Shown one piece after another: positions 51,698-60,682 of a stretch of 64,000 nt of DNA (its first letter is position 1; each line of letters starts with the position of its first letter). This DNA is from Bacillota bacterium (GTDB lineage: Bacteria; Bacillota; Bacilli; Paenibacillales; NBRC-103111). Made by a program: the position numbers and the translations under genes. The stretch covers positions 1-64,000 of the forward strand of contig JAEWIS010000019.1 in NCBI GenBank assembly GCA_023386955.1. The letters are read 5' to 3'. Under the pieces are notes generated by a model. The model was not told the origin of the DNA. It saw only the letters and a program-made list of their open reading frames with translations, and ran no database searches.

Positions 51698-52339
51698 ATG
51701 CTTCAACATTTTCTGGTGATCAGACCATCCGGTGAAGCCGCAGCTGATGCTTCAGGGGAGACGAAACGGAGCAGTGATGAAGCTGACCGGTCCGGGATAC
51801 GCCCGGAAACGGCCATTACCGCATTGGGCTTCCGGGTCCAATCCCTGCGCGGCGACCAGAAGACCAAGGCTTTAGCCACCAAGTGTGAAGCCGTCATCCT
51901 CGCCGTTCCTTCCTCCTGCCTGGATGAGTGGGTCGCCCGGGTCTTGTCCTGGCGGGATTGGCCGGTGATCTGGTGGTGCGGCGAAGCTGCCGTAACGGAG
52001 AGCTGCCATGGAGGCTTGGAGGTGGACGGCGTTCTGTTCCCGGGTATGACCCCGGCACAGATCCATTGGACACTGATGATCAGCTCCTCTCATCACCTGC
52101 GCCGGACCCAATGGCAGAAGGAACGGGAGCAGCTGCTCAGCCGGCTGGAGGAACGGAAGTGGATTGAGCGTGCCAAGGCGATATTATGCGAAATGAAGAA
52201 GATTTCCGAGGCGGATGCTTACGAATTCCTCCGCACCCAGGCCATGAATGAACGCAAGCGGGTCGTGGATGTGGCCAGCTCCATCGTCAATGTGTATCAG
52301 TGGATCTCGGAAAACAAGACAGGGGGTAGCCGCAAGTGA
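51698..52339 (+). CDS. ANTAR-domain transcription antitermination protein
   Basis: 213 residues. The C-terminal ANTAR domain (RLEERKWIERAKAILCEMKK, EADAYEFLRTQAMNERKRV) spans residues 148-200, preceded by a coiled coil. The N-terminal 130 residues resemble a degenerate receiver domain: the phosphorylatable aspartate position reads CEAVILAVP, without the usual aspartate, so it is a pseudo-receiver. It has neither a NIT sensor domain nor a NasS partner in the window. It should bind the two-hairpin RNA in the nirA leader. AAGGAGG lies six bases before the ATG at 51698. Its stop overlaps the next start. Confidence 0.88.
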   Translation: MLQHFLVIRPSGEAAADASGETKRSSDEADRSGIRPETAITALGFRVQSLRGDQKTKALATKCEAVILAVPSSCLDEWVARVLSWRDWPVIWWCGEAAVTESCHGGLEVDGVLFPGMTPAQIHWTLMISSSHHLRRTQWQKEREQLLSRLEERKWIERAKAILCEMKKISEADAYEFLRTQAMNERKRVVDVASSIVNVYQWISENKTGGSRK

Positions 52340-53352
52340 TTTCACTCATCAAGGAAGTAGGCCGCGGCAAACGGGGCTCGAGAGATTTAACCTATGAGGA
52401 GGCCGGCCAGGCGGCTGAGCTGATATTATCCGGGGAAGCCACCCCTGTGCAGATCGGGGCTTTCCTGGCGGCGGAGCGGGTCAAGATGGAATCCGCCGAT
52501 GAGCTGCTGGCTTTTGTCCATGCGCTGCGGAAACGCTCCCTGCTCCATCCTGTCCCCGGCTCGTTGGATTGCGCCGGCCCTTACGACGGACGGACCAAAT
52601 CCTACATGGCCACATGGGCCGTATCCTTCGTCGTTGCCTCCTGCGGCGTTCCCGTTACCCTGCATGGGAGTGCGCCCTTGCCTCCCAAGTACGGTGTAAC
52701 TCTGCAGGACGTAGCTCTGCAGCTGGGAGCACGGCTGGATGATCGAAGCAAGCTGCTGCAGGCTGCTGAACGGTCTGGTGTCCTGTTCGTCCCGTCCGAG
52801 GAGTGGTGCCCCGCACTCCGGGATATCCGGCCGTACCGAGAGCAGATGGGGATTAGGACCATCTTCCACTCCGTGGAGAAACTGCTGCGTTTCTCCGATG
52901 CGCCGTACATGGCGCTTGGCATCTTTCATGGGACTGTTTTCGAGAAGATGGCGGAGCTTGTTTCCAGACTGGGTATCCGGAGCGGTATAATCATTCAAGG
53001 TGCAGAGGGGTCGGAGGATCTTCTCCCCAACAAACGGACCCGCACCTATCTGGTCCGCGAAGGGGAAGCCCCGGAGCTGTACGTGGTTGACCCCGAAGCC
53101 TACGACCTGCAGGCCGAGCTGCCGGAGGAGGAATTCTGGACAGCGGAGCGGCAGGCCCATATTACTGCCGACGTGCTGGAGGGCCATACCGTATCCCCCT
53201 ATTTCAACATGGTGCTCCTGAACAGCGCAGTCCGCCTGTGGGCCGCCCAAGCCGCAGGCTCCGTGGAGGAGGGCATCGAAAGGGCTCTATCGGCCATCCG
53301 ACAGGGTGCAGCCTACGAGTCCTACCGGAAATGGCAAGAAGCGGTCCGTTAA
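52336..53352 (+). CDS. TrpD2-like anthranilate-phosphoribosyltransferase-family protein
   Basis: 338 residues of the glycosyl-transferase family 3 fold. N-terminal helices (YEEAGQAAELILSGEATPVQ, FLAAERVKMESADELLAFV) are as in TrpD, but the catalytic glycine-rich GTGGD motif is replaced by CAGPYDGRTKSYMAT and the KHGNR motif by HGSAPLPPKYG. It is therefore a TrpD2/YbiB-like paralogue, members of which bind nucleic acid or have unknown activity. The start is GTG, overlapping the ANTAR gene stop, so it is coupled to it. Its stop codon lies within its own terminator. Role in nitrite control is inferred only from the coupling. Confidence 0.8.
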   Translation: MISLIKEVGRGKRGSRDLTYEEAGQAAELILSGEATPVQIGAFLAAERVKMESADELLAFVHALRKRSLLHPVPGSLDCAGPYDGRTKSYMATWAVSFVVASCGVPVTLHGSAPLPPKYGVTLQDVALQLGARLDDRSKLLQAAERSGVLFVPSEEWCPALRDIRPYREQMGIRTIFHSVEKLLRFSDAPYMALGIFHGTVFEKMAELVSRLGIRSGIIIQGAEGSEDLLPNKRTRTYLVREGEAPELYVVDPEAYDLQAELPEEEFWTAERQAHITADVLEGHTVSPYFNMVLLNSAVRLWAAQAAGSVEEGIERALSAIRQGAAYESYRKWQEAVR

Positions 53353-53372
53353 GAGCGGATCGCTTCTTTTTG
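53338..53372 (+). terminator. Terminator of the ANTAR-trpD2 operon
   Basis: GAAGCGGTCCG / CGGATCGCTTC stem, with the stop codon in the loop region, then TTTTT. Confidence 0.85.
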
Positions 53373-53448
53373 CCTTTCATCGCCCCTTCAATTGGACTAT
53401 AATGAACATGAATCATCCGCTACCTGAAGAAAGAAAGGACCGTTTCCA

Positions 53449-54015
53449 ATGAGCAGAAAACAAGCCTATTCCCGTTCGGAGCTGCTGGATGTGACCAAAC
53501 GTTTGGTACTGGAGCATGGGTACGACGGGTTTAATCTGAAGTTGCTTTCCCAGCATCTCCCCGGTGCACGGAGCACCATCTATCAGTATTACGCCAATAA
53601 GGATGAGATTATTTCGGCATGTATGAAACGCGCCATTCAGTCCATCATGGAGAAGGCTTCCGCCCTTGACGAAAGTGATGCTTCAACCGCTCTACAGGAG
53701 CTGCTGGCCATTTATATGGAGGAATTCAAATTTCACCAGCTTTTGGGCGATTCGTATAAGATCAAAACAAACGGCTCCGAAGAAACGCGCGCCAATGTGG
53801 AATATGTGGAGAATGCTCATGAATTCCTCAAGGTCCAGCTTACCCGTCTTGTCCAAAAAGCCCAACAGGAAAAGCTCTTACGAGATGACATCCCGCTTCC
53901 GGTACATGTGGGCGTCTTTTTTAATCTGATCAGCACGCCGAATATGATGAACGTTCCCGTCTCTCAGTGGAGTAAGCTGCTGTTTGACATGTGGATGGGC
54001 GGTGCGAAAAAATAG
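53449..54015 (+). CDS. TetR-family transcriptional regulator
   Basis: 188 residues. The N-terminal TetR HTH contains DVTKRLVLEHGYDGFNLKLL and ARSTIYQYYANKDEIISACM, at residues 10-60; the C-terminal ligand domain is helical and not similar to a known subgroup. It should repress the ABC exporter genes that follow, through the two GACAC/GTGTC palindromes in between. A GAAAGGA site lies upstream of the ATG. Confidence 0.9.
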   Translation: MSRKQAYSRSELLDVTKRLVLEHGYDGFNLKLLSQHLPGARSTIYQYYANKDEIISACMKRAIQSIMEKASALDESDASTALQELLAIYMEEFKFHQLLGDSYKIKTNGSEETRANVEYVENAHEFLKVQLTRLVQKAQQEKLLRDDIPLPVHVGVFFNLISTPNMMNVPVSQWSKLLFDMWMGGAKK

Positions 54016-54041
54016 GCATCCAAATTTCCATATTGTTTATT

Positions 54042-54070
54042 TTGACACATGTGTCGTAATGATGTTTAAT
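54042..54070 (+). promoter_or_regulatory. Promoter of the ABC exporter operon with TetR operator 1
   Basis: TTGACA (54042-54047), 17 bases, TTTAAT (54065-54070). The perfect palindrome GACACATGTGTC (54044-54055) overlaps the -35 hexamer. Confidence 0.75.
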
Positions 54071-54105
54071 AATAGACATGGATCGGTCATGAACGCATCC
54101 AATTA

Positions 54106-54117
54106 GACACAAGTGTC
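54106..54117. promoter_or_regulatory. TetR operator 2
   Basis: GACACAAGTGTC, the same half-sites as operator 1 with a changed centre base pair, 62 bases downstream of it. Two sites allow cooperative or roadblock repression. Confidence 0.62.
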
Positions 54118-54147
54118 AAATATAAATAATAAGGAGTGAGCCCCTGT

Positions 54148-55269
54148 ATGTTTCTTGCCTTGAGAGAAATCAAACACAGCAAGATGAAATTTTTGATGAT
54201 TATCGTTATTTTTGTTCTGATGGCCTGGCTGGTATTCATTCTGTCGGGATTGGGGAATGGCTTATCCTCATTGGCCGCTTCCTCCTTTAAGAACATGAAG
54301 GCCGATTATGTTCTCTTCGAGCAAGGCTCCAAATCTTCTATGAGCAAATCTCTTCTATCCGAACGATTGTTGCAGGATCTGGAAAAAATGCCGAACGTAT
54401 CCGCAGCATCCCCTATGGGAGGTTCAATGGCTACCGCTCTGAAGGGGGATAGCCTGAAGAATGAAGATAAAGTCGATATCGCCATCCTGGGTATTCTCCC
54501 CGGCAGCTTTCTGGAGCCTAATGTGGTAGAAGGACAGCCGCTTGCGCAAGCTTCCCCTTCCGGGGTGATCGTGGATACATCCATGAAGGATGAAGGCTTT
54601 AAACTGGGAGACACCTTCAAGCTGGACGGAATGGAGGAAGCACTAACGATTACAGGATTTGTGGAGGATCAAACCTACAATCACCTTCCGGCCGTATTCA
54701 TTCCCATATCGGAGTGGAGGAAAATTGCCTTCGCGGCTCCGGGCTCGGATAAGGGAATTGAAGCCCCTGTAAATGCTATTATGCTTCAAGGGCCGGATAT
54801 CGATCCGGAAACCATCAACGCCAAGCTTGCGAATACGGATACCGTTACCCGCTCGGAAGCCGTGCAAGGCCTGCCGGGCTACAAGGAAGAGAATGGCTCG
54901 ATTATGATGATGCTTGGATTCTTGTTGGTGATCTCCGCATTTGTGCTGGGCGTCTTCTTCTATGTCATGACGATGCAGAAAACCAACCAGTTCGGAATTA
55001 TGAAGGCCATTGGCGCCAAAAATGGATTTTTGATCCGATCCATCATGTCTCAGGTCCTTGTGCTATCCCTGATCAGTATCGTAATCGGAATTCTGCTTAC
55101 GTATGGAACGGCAGCCATTATGCCCCAAGGGATGCCGTTCAAGCTGGAGAGCAATCTGGTTATGGTGTACTCCTTTGTTCTTCTTATGATTGCTTTGCTG
55201 AGTTCTCTTGTGTCTGTCCGCAAAATCACCAAAATTGATCCGCTAAAAGCGCTTGGGAGGGTGGAGTAA
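54148..55269 (+). CDS. ABC transporter permease (FtsX/MacB-like)
   Basis: 373 residues. One N-terminal membrane segment (FLMIIVIFVLMAWLVFILSG), a large extracytoplasmic domain of about 200 residues, then three C-terminal segments forming the FtsX domain (MMMLGFLLVISAFVLGVFFY). The final SLVSVRKITKIDPLKALGRV is the classic end of this family. The frame is open to a GTG at 54136; ATG 54148 is preferred, with AAGGAG 11 bases before it. Forms an exporter with the next gene; controlled by the TetR gene upstream. Substrate unknown, possibly a drug, peptide or lipid. Confidence 0.88.
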   Translation: MFLALREIKHSKMKFLMIIVIFVLMAWLVFILSGLGNGLSSLAASSFKNMKADYVLFEQGSKSSMSKSLLSERLLQDLEKMPNVSAASPMGGSMATALKGDSLKNEDKVDIAILGILPGSFLEPNVVEGQPLAQASPSGVIVDTSMKDEGFKLGDTFKLDGMEEALTITGFVEDQTYNHLPAVFIPISEWRKIAFAAPGSDKGIEAPVNAIMLQGPDIDPETINAKLANTDTVTRSEAVQGLPGYKEENGSIMMMLGFLLVISAFVLGVFFYVMTMQKTNQFGIMKAIGAKNGFLIRSIMSQVLVLSLISIVIGILLTYGTAAIMPQGMPFKLESNLVMVYSFVLLMIALLSSLVSVRKITKIDPLKALGRVE

Positions 55270-55950
55270 ATGACAACAGGCTTGCGCATCCATAATGTGT
55301 CGATGTTTTATGACGAGGGAAGGAACCGGATATCCATCCTGGACAAGATTTCATTAACCGTTAAACCCGGCGAATTTATCGCTGTAGTCGGACCGTCAGG
55401 TTCGGGGAAAAGTACGTTTTTGTCCGTGGCGGGAGCACTGCTTAAGAGCTCCGAGGGCGAAATAACCTTGAATGGTCACCCATTCTCCACCTTATCCGAT
55501 AGCGAATTGTCCAGTATCCGGTTGAAGGAAATCGGATTTATCCTGCAATCGTCCAACCTGGTTCCCTATTTGAACGTGCTTGACCAGCTGCTGGTCATCA
55601 AGAAAATGTCGGGGAAGATAAAAGCGGAGGATAAGGCCTACGCCATCAAGCTGCTGGAGGATTTAGGGCTCCGGGAGAAGCTCAACAGCTTCCCGGAGGA
55701 GCTGTCAGGCGGTGAGAAGCAGCGCACAGCCATTGCAAGAGCGTTAATGGGCAAACCTAGCGTCATTTTGGCGGATGAGCCTACAGCCAGTCTGGATACG
55801 CCGCGGGCGCATGAAGTGGTGAATCTGATTGCCAATCAGGTGAAAACCCGTGGAATAGCAGCGGTGATGGTCACCCATGATGAGCGGATGCTGGACTACT
55901 GTGATAAGGTGTATCATATGGAAGATGGCAAGCTGCTGCTGGCTGAATAA
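55270..55950 (+). CDS. ABC transporter ATPase (MacB/LolD-like)
   Basis: 226 residues. Seen: Walker A GPSGSGKST near residue 43, Q-loop in GFILQSSNLVPYL, signature LSGGEKQRTAIARAL, Walker B VILADEPTASLD and the switch histidine in VMVTHDERM. The ATG follows the permease stop directly, with GGGAGGGTGG upstream. Typical of type VII ABC systems. Confidence 0.93.
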   Translation: MTTGLRIHNVSMFYDEGRNRISILDKISLTVKPGEFIAVVGPSGSGKSTFLSVAGALLKSSEGEITLNGHPFSTLSDSELSSIRLKEIGFILQSSNLVPYLNVLDQLLVIKKMSGKIKAEDKAYAIKLLEDLGLREKLNSFPEELSGGEKQRTAIARALMGKPSVILADEPTASLDTPRAHEVVNLIANQVKTRGIAAVMVTHDERMLDYCDKVYHMEDGKLLLAE

Positions 55951-55972
55951 TTCGTATAAGCTTTGCTTCATA

Positions 55973-56008
55973 AAAAACCAGCCCATTCGTCTAGGATGGG
56001 CTGGTTTT
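55973..56008. terminator. Convergent terminator
   Basis: AAAAACCAGCCCAT and its perfect complement, 14-base arms, eight-base loop, between the ABC operon and the MFS gene. Confidence 0.92.
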
Positions 56009-56013
56009 TCTGT

Positions 56014-57645
56014 TCATCCCGTTTCACCCTCATGTGCAACAGCAGCCTTCTGGCGCAAGGGAACTAAGATGAGGGTAGCGCCAATGATCAGCACTCCCAG
56101 AATGGCCGCCGACCAATACAGCCCGCCATATCCGTTTTCTGCAGCCCGTTTGGTCATCTCGGCAACACTCCGTACCACAACATCCCGTAAGCCCGGATCT
56201 TGAATGGAGCCCACCATCTGATTCATTTGGTCCGCATTGACCGCCCCCGAGCCGGCTGCCATCCGCTGCCCGATTTGGGCCAGCTCGCCTAGTGCCTCCT
56301 TGGATAAGGAAGCCTGCGCAACATTGGCCTGCAGCACCTCCTGGAAGTCGGTTTTGAACAGATTCCCCAGATTGGCATAGCCGCGGGCAATGAATCCGGC
56401 ATAGATCGTGGGAGCTATTGTCATGCCCACTTGCCGGAGCAAGGATAAGGAGGCAAGGGCTGAGCCCTTATCGGACCTTAACCCTTCCGTCACCAGAATA
56501 TTGAGAGGAGCGCCCAGAATAACGCCAATCCCGACGCCCGCAATCATACTGGATACAACGAACTGCCACTTCATCTCGATCCACAGCGGGAATAAGGCAA
56601 ATCCGATAGCGGCAATCAGCCCGGAGACCAGAACGGCGAATATGGGCCCGCGTTTGGATACGAGGATGCCTCCCATCCCGGCGCCAATCCCCGCTGCCAA
56701 GGCAAGAGGGGTCATCCAGTAGCCCGATTTCTCCGCGGAGATGCCCAGCACATTCTCTGTGAATGCCGGAATAAAAATCATTCCCGCCAAAATTCCGCCG
56801 GATAAAGCGCCTATCAAAAGCACCATTAAAAACCGGGGCTGACGGATCAGATGCACCGGTAGAATAGGGTCACTGTTTTCCTTGCGTTCCAAGGCGGACT
56901 CATACAGCATCAACGCCACGAACAATACGATGCCAGCACCCAAAAAGCCGGATACCTCAAGCCTCCGGAAGCTTGCCCAGAAATCAATATCAATGTTGGT
57001 CAGGCCGTACATAATCGATAAAATGGCAAACGACAACAGAACCGTACCCAACAGATCCAACCGCCCGGGCGTCGGGTCCGCCGATTCCTCCAGCTTCATA
57101 AAAGCCAGCACCAGCAAAACAATGGCAATAGGCACATTAATCAGGAACAGAATATGCCAGTTTCCCGTTAAGTCCAGCAGGAAAGAGCCGATGTTGGGCC
57201 CCAGCACCGCCGCAACCCCGTTCATCGCCCCCAACAGCCCCAAGTATTTGGCCTGCTTATCAGGCTCCACCGTACTTAAGATATGGGAGTTCCCGATAAT
57301 AAAAATACCGCCGCCGCCAAGCGCTTGAATGAAACGCGCGGCCAGATAGAAGCCGAAGGAGGGACTTACCGCTACCAGAGTTGAGCCAAGTCCGAATAAA
57401 GCGATTTCAATAGCAAACAGCTTCTTTCTTCCGTACCGGTCGGACAGCTTCCCGACAATGGGCAGGCTGATGGCCAGTCCCAGGGTGTAGATGGTAATCC
57501 CCCAAGCTCCCCAGTTATCGGTCACCTCGTAATACCGGTTGATGGTAGTCAGTGCAGAGCTGATAATTCCGTTATCCAGCTGCGCCATAAATACCCCGAT
57601 GGAGAATAAAAGCAAAGCCCAAAATTGCGAAGATTTCTTGGCCAG
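56014..57645 (-). CDS. DHA2-type MFS drug transporter (EmrB-like), probable CTG start
   Basis: About 543 residues and 14 hydrophobic segments. Seen: MAQLDNGIISSALTTI in helix 1, GKLSDRYGRKKLF in the loop after helix 2, FIQALGGGGIFIIGNSH near helix 4 and GPNIGSFLLDLTGNWHILF in helix 5, all typical of the EmrB/QacA group of proton-driven drug exporters. The extended periplasmic region near the C-terminus (FKTDFQEVLQANVAQ) is normal for the group. The first TTG at 57615 lies inside helix 1 with no ribosome binding site. A CTG at 57645, five bases after GGGGGGAG, adds a natural AKKSSQFWA N-terminus and is the only codon in the frame that fits. Confidence 0.85.
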   Translation of the reverse strand: MAKKSSQFWALLLFSIGVFMAQLDNGIISSALTTINRYYEVTDNWGAWGITIYTLGLAISLPIVGKLSDRYGRKKLFAIEIALFGLGSTLVAVSPSFGFYLAARFIQALGGGGIFIIGNSHILSTVEPDKQAKYLGLLGAMNGVAAVLGPNIGSFLLDLTGNWHILFLINVPIAIVLLVLAFMKLEESADPTPGRLDLLGTVLLSFAILSIMYGLTNIDIDFWASFRRLEVSGFLGAGIVLFVALMLYESALERKENSDPILPVHLIRQPRFLMVLLIGALSGGILAGMIFIPAFTENVLGISAEKSGYWMTPLALAAGIGAGMGGILVSKRGPIFAVLVSGLIAAIGFALFPLWIEMKWQFVVSSMIAGVGIGVILGAPLNILVTEGLRSDKGSALASLSLLRQVGMTIAPTIYAGFIARGYANLGNLFKTDFQEVLQANVAQASLSKEALGELAQIGQRMAAGSGAVNADQMNQMVGSIQDPGLRDVVVRSVAEMTKRAAENGYGGLYWSAAILGVLIIGATLILVPLRQKAAVAHEGETG

Positions 57646-57786
57646 AGCGGCTCCCCCCTAGAAAAAATTGACTTTTCAGCTTGATCTTACACCTTTGTCG
57701 GCCGCCTTTCAAATCCTTTTCTCACACAAGCAGATTGGATTAATACCCTCTTTCTGGGAATACTGCTAGTACAGGAGGGGAGCATC

Positions 57787-59202
57787 ATGAAGCAGCTTAT
57801 CTCAGACCAACTCCAGCATAATATAGATCGGATGCTGTCCATCATGGGCAGCAGCGATTTTATTGTCCGCGAAATCGTCATCTCCGGCGGCAAACGTGCT
57901 GCCCTCTTTTACTTGGATGGAATGGTCGATATGAAGATGCTCCAGAACAATGTGATCTCATCCTTGCACGACCGGGCGGCCGATGAAACGGTCACGATCC
58001 AGATATTGAACGAAAGTGTTCTGGATGCCGGTGAGGTCACAACTGTTCTTTCTCTTGAAGACGCTGTTGAACAGATACTATCCGGTGGTCTTCTTATTAT
58101 TCTCAATGGAATGGCGGAAGGCTCCATGATATCCTTGCCTGGATGGGAGGAACGGAGCATCTCCGAATCCAAATCCCAGTCCACGATCAAAGGACCGCAG
58201 GATTCCTTCACCGAAACCTTGCGGACGAATACCACCTTAATCCGGAGGAGAATAAAGGATTCCAGGGTACGGATCACCACAGTTAAGGTTGGCAGCAAGA
58301 CGAAAACCGATATCGCAATTATGTATATGCATGGCATTACGAATGAAGAAATGGTTCAGCAGACCATCACCCGGCTCACCAGCATCAAGCTGGAGGGGGT
58401 TTTGGATAGCCAATACTTGGAGGAATGCCTGCGGGAACAAAACATCAAGACCATTTTCCCGATGCTGTTCAGCTCCGACCGTCCGGATACAGTGGCAGCA
58501 GGCATTATGGAGGGGAAGATCGCTATCATTGTGGACGGAACCCCTTTTGTGCTGCTTGCGCCGTCCTTGTTCGTGGATTTCTTCCAATCGGCCGAGGATT
58601 ATTATCAATCCTATACCTATAGCAATGCCATTCGGATCTTGCGGTATATGTCTTTATTCATCTGCATGCTAGCGCCCTCCATCTACATTGCTCTTACCAC
58701 GTATCATCAGGATATGCTGCCTACTGTGCTGCTGCTAAGCCTGGCCGCACAGCGTGAGGGTGTCCCCTTCCCGGCATTCATTGAGGCATTAGTCATGGAG
58801 ATTATCTTCGAAATATTACGGGAGGCGGGCATTAGAATGCCCCGGGCTATCGGGCAAACCGTGTCAATCGTAGGGTCTATTGTGATTGGGCAAGCCGCGG
58901 TTGAAGCGGGTATTGTATCGGCTGTTATGGTTATAGTCGTGGCCATTACCGCTATATCCAGCTTCGTCATCCCCTCCTATGCCATGTCTATTGCTATTAG
59001 ATTGCTCCGGTTTTGCTTCATGGGACTGGCAGCGGTTTTCGGTATTTACGGGATTACTGTGGGACTCATCATTCTCGTCGTTCATTTGAACAGTCTGCAT
59101 TCTTTTGGCGTGCCTTACATGAGTCCGATCGCGCCGTATAACGCCCGCAAGCAAAGCGATGCTATCTTACGCTTTCCGTTCAGGAGCAAGAACAATGGGT
59201 AA
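57787..59202 (+). CDS. GerA-family spore germination protein (A subunit)
   Basis: 471 residues of the GerA family. A hydrophilic N-terminal half (NVISSLHDRAADETVTIQIL, ETLRTNTTLIRRRIKDSRV with the conserved RRRI segment) is followed by four to five membrane segments including LAAQREGVPFPAFIEALVME and the VSIVGSIVIGQAAVEAGIVS signature, ending with PYMSPIAPY. It is the A subunit of a germinant receptor in the spore inner membrane. GGAGGGGAG lies five bases before the ATG. First gene of a four-gene operon. Confidence 0.95.
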   Translation: MKQLISDQLQHNIDRMLSIMGSSDFIVREIVISGGKRAALFYLDGMVDMKMLQNNVISSLHDRAADETVTIQILNESVLDAGEVTTVLSLEDAVEQILSGGLLIILNGMAEGSMISLPGWEERSISESKSQSTIKGPQDSFTETLRTNTTLIRRRIKDSRVRITTVKVGSKTKTDIAIMYMHGITNEEMVQQTITRLTSIKLEGVLDSQYLEECLREQNIKTIFPMLFSSDRPDTVAAGIMEGKIAIIVDGTPFVLLAPSLFVDFFQSAEDYYQSYTYSNAIRILRYMSLFICMLAPSIYIALTTYHQDMLPTVLLLSLAAQREGVPFPAFIEALVMEIIFEILREAGIRMPRAIGQTVSIVGSIVIGQAAVEAGIVSAVMVIVVAITAISSFVIPSYAMSIAIRLLRFCFMGLAAVFGIYGITVGLIILVVHLNSLHSFGVPYMSPIAPYNARKQSDAILRFPFRSKNNG

Positions 59203-60433
59203 TGTGAACCGGTCCAATCGGAAACCAATCGAAAAGTTGATCTTGGCTTGGGCAGCCGTGGCGGTTCTGGCGGTTATGCTGACAGGATGCTGGAACCGCA
59301 AGGAGCTGAATGAGCTGTCCATTGTGCTCGCTGTGGGAATTGATTCAGTCGGTGACCAATATGAGCTAAGCCTGCAGGTGGTAGACCCTTCGCAGATGAC
59401 ACGCAATAAAGTATCAGACCGTTCTCCCACGAGGGTGTATACGGAACACGCCTCCACCCTGTTTGAGGCTTTCCGCAAGCTCACGACTAAGGCTTCCCGG
59501 AGAATGTACTTTTCCCATTTGCAGTTTGTCATCTTTGACGAGAAAACCGCTAAGAACGGAATCAAGGTCCCGCTGGATATGCTGTTCCGCGATCATGAAA
59601 TCCGTCCCGACTTTCACTTGGCCATTGCGCGTAAGCATTCGGCAAAGGACATTATCTCATTCGTGACTCCATCCGAGGTTCTTCCGGCTCTGGACCTGAG
59701 TAAATCCTTGAAGATATCGGAGAAATTATGGGCGCCTACCACGGCGGTGAATGTCCTGGATATTATGCAAAGCCTTACTGAGACCGGCATCGAGCCGGTG
59801 CTGACCGGAATAGAGCTGATTGGAAACCCGAAGAAGGGAATGTCCCTGGACAATGTGAAGCAGCCTGCCACATACGCAAGCTATGCCTACACAGGAGTCG
59901 GCGTGTTCCGCGGGGACCGTCTGGTTGGTTGGCTGAATGAATCGGACAGCAAAGCCTTAACTTATATCTCCAATAAGGTTGTCAGCACTGCAGCCGTAGT
60001 CCCATGCCCCGAGTTGGATGGATCATTTGCTGTGGAAGTGACTCACTCCCACATTAAAACCATACCGCTGGTGAAGGAGAATAAACCGGGCATCCGACTG
60101 GAAATTTTTATCGAGGCGAATCTTGCAGAGGTCCAGTGCCAGGCAGATATCGCAGATGAAGCAACGTTTATGGACATGCAACGAGCGGCTTCGGAGGAGT
60201 TAAAAAGAGTTTTGTTAAGCGGTGTTCACCAAGCCCAGCATACCTATAAATCAGATATCTTTGGATTCGGGGAAACCTTCCACCGGAAGTTTCCGGAATT
60301 GTGGAGAGAATGGAAAGGGGAGTGGGCACAAATGTTTAGCCAGCTTCCTGTGGAGATTGAGATGAATTACAACCTGCGCCGCAACGGTAAAATTACCAAT
60401 CCTATTGAGAATAATCCGGTTATAGAGGAGTGA
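59195..60433 (+). CDS. GerC-family spore germination lipoprotein (C subunit)
   Basis: 412-residue lipoprotein. A signal peptide with lipobox LTGC is followed by WNRKELNELSIVLAVGID, the GerC hallmark, and later FIEANLAEVQC and KSDIFGFGETFHRKFP, also conserved in the family. The frame is open 36 bases upstream, but ATG 59195 follows CAGGAG at eight bases and overlaps the A subunit gene by 8 bases. The C subunit anchors and stabilises the receptor on the outer face of the inner spore membrane. Confidence 0.94.
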   Translation: MGNVNRSNRKPIEKLILAWAAVAVLAVMLTGCWNRKELNELSIVLAVGIDSVGDQYELSLQVVDPSQMTRNKVSDRSPTRVYTEHASTLFEAFRKLTTKASRRMYFSHLQFVIFDEKTAKNGIKVPLDMLFRDHEIRPDFHLAIARKHSAKDIISFVTPSEVLPALDLSKSLKISEKLWAPTTAVNVLDIMQSLTETGIEPVLTGIELIGNPKKGMSLDNVKQPATYASYAYTGVGVFRGDRLVGWLNESDSKALTYISNKVVSTAAVVPCPELDGSFAVEVTHSHIKTIPLVKENKPGIRLEIFIEANLAEVQCQADIADEATFMDMQRAASEELKRVLLSGVHQAQHTYKSDIFGFGETFHRKFPELWREWKGEWAQMFSQLPVEIEMNYNLRRNGKITNPIENNPVIEE

Positions 60434-60440
60434 AAACCAT

Positions 60441-60668
60441 ATGCTGGCTGGGATACTTGTGATCTCGCTGATCGCCGTGCTGATAGAATACCGTACGTTC
60501 CTAAAAAAAAACCAGAGGCGTGAAGTGACCGTGAGCGCAATTCTCATGCTGGGAGCTATCCTGCTGGGCCTCCTCCGAATATTGAGGATTCCCATTCCCA
60601 GCCCGCTGTTGGTTATCCGTTGGATCTTCCAACCGGCAAGCCAGCTTCTGAATAAATGGCTGTCTTGA
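60441..60668 (+). CDS. Small membrane protein of the germinant receptor operon (D-subunit-like)
   Basis: 75 residues with two hydrophobic segments: MLAGILVISLIAVLIEY and VSAILMLGAILLGLLRI. It lies between gerC and gerB, with 7 and 14 base gaps, and has an upstream AGAGGAG. Small two-helix D proteins accompany some GerA-type receptors (for example YfkS in the B. subtilis yfk operon) and modulate the germination rate. Size, topology and position match; sequence similarity could not be tested. Confidence 0.72.
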   Translation: MLAGILVISLIAVLIEYRTFLKKNQRREVTVSAILMLGAILLGLLRILRIPIPSPLLVIRWIFQPASQLLNKWLS

Positions 60669-60682
60669 ACATGGAGGTTTAA

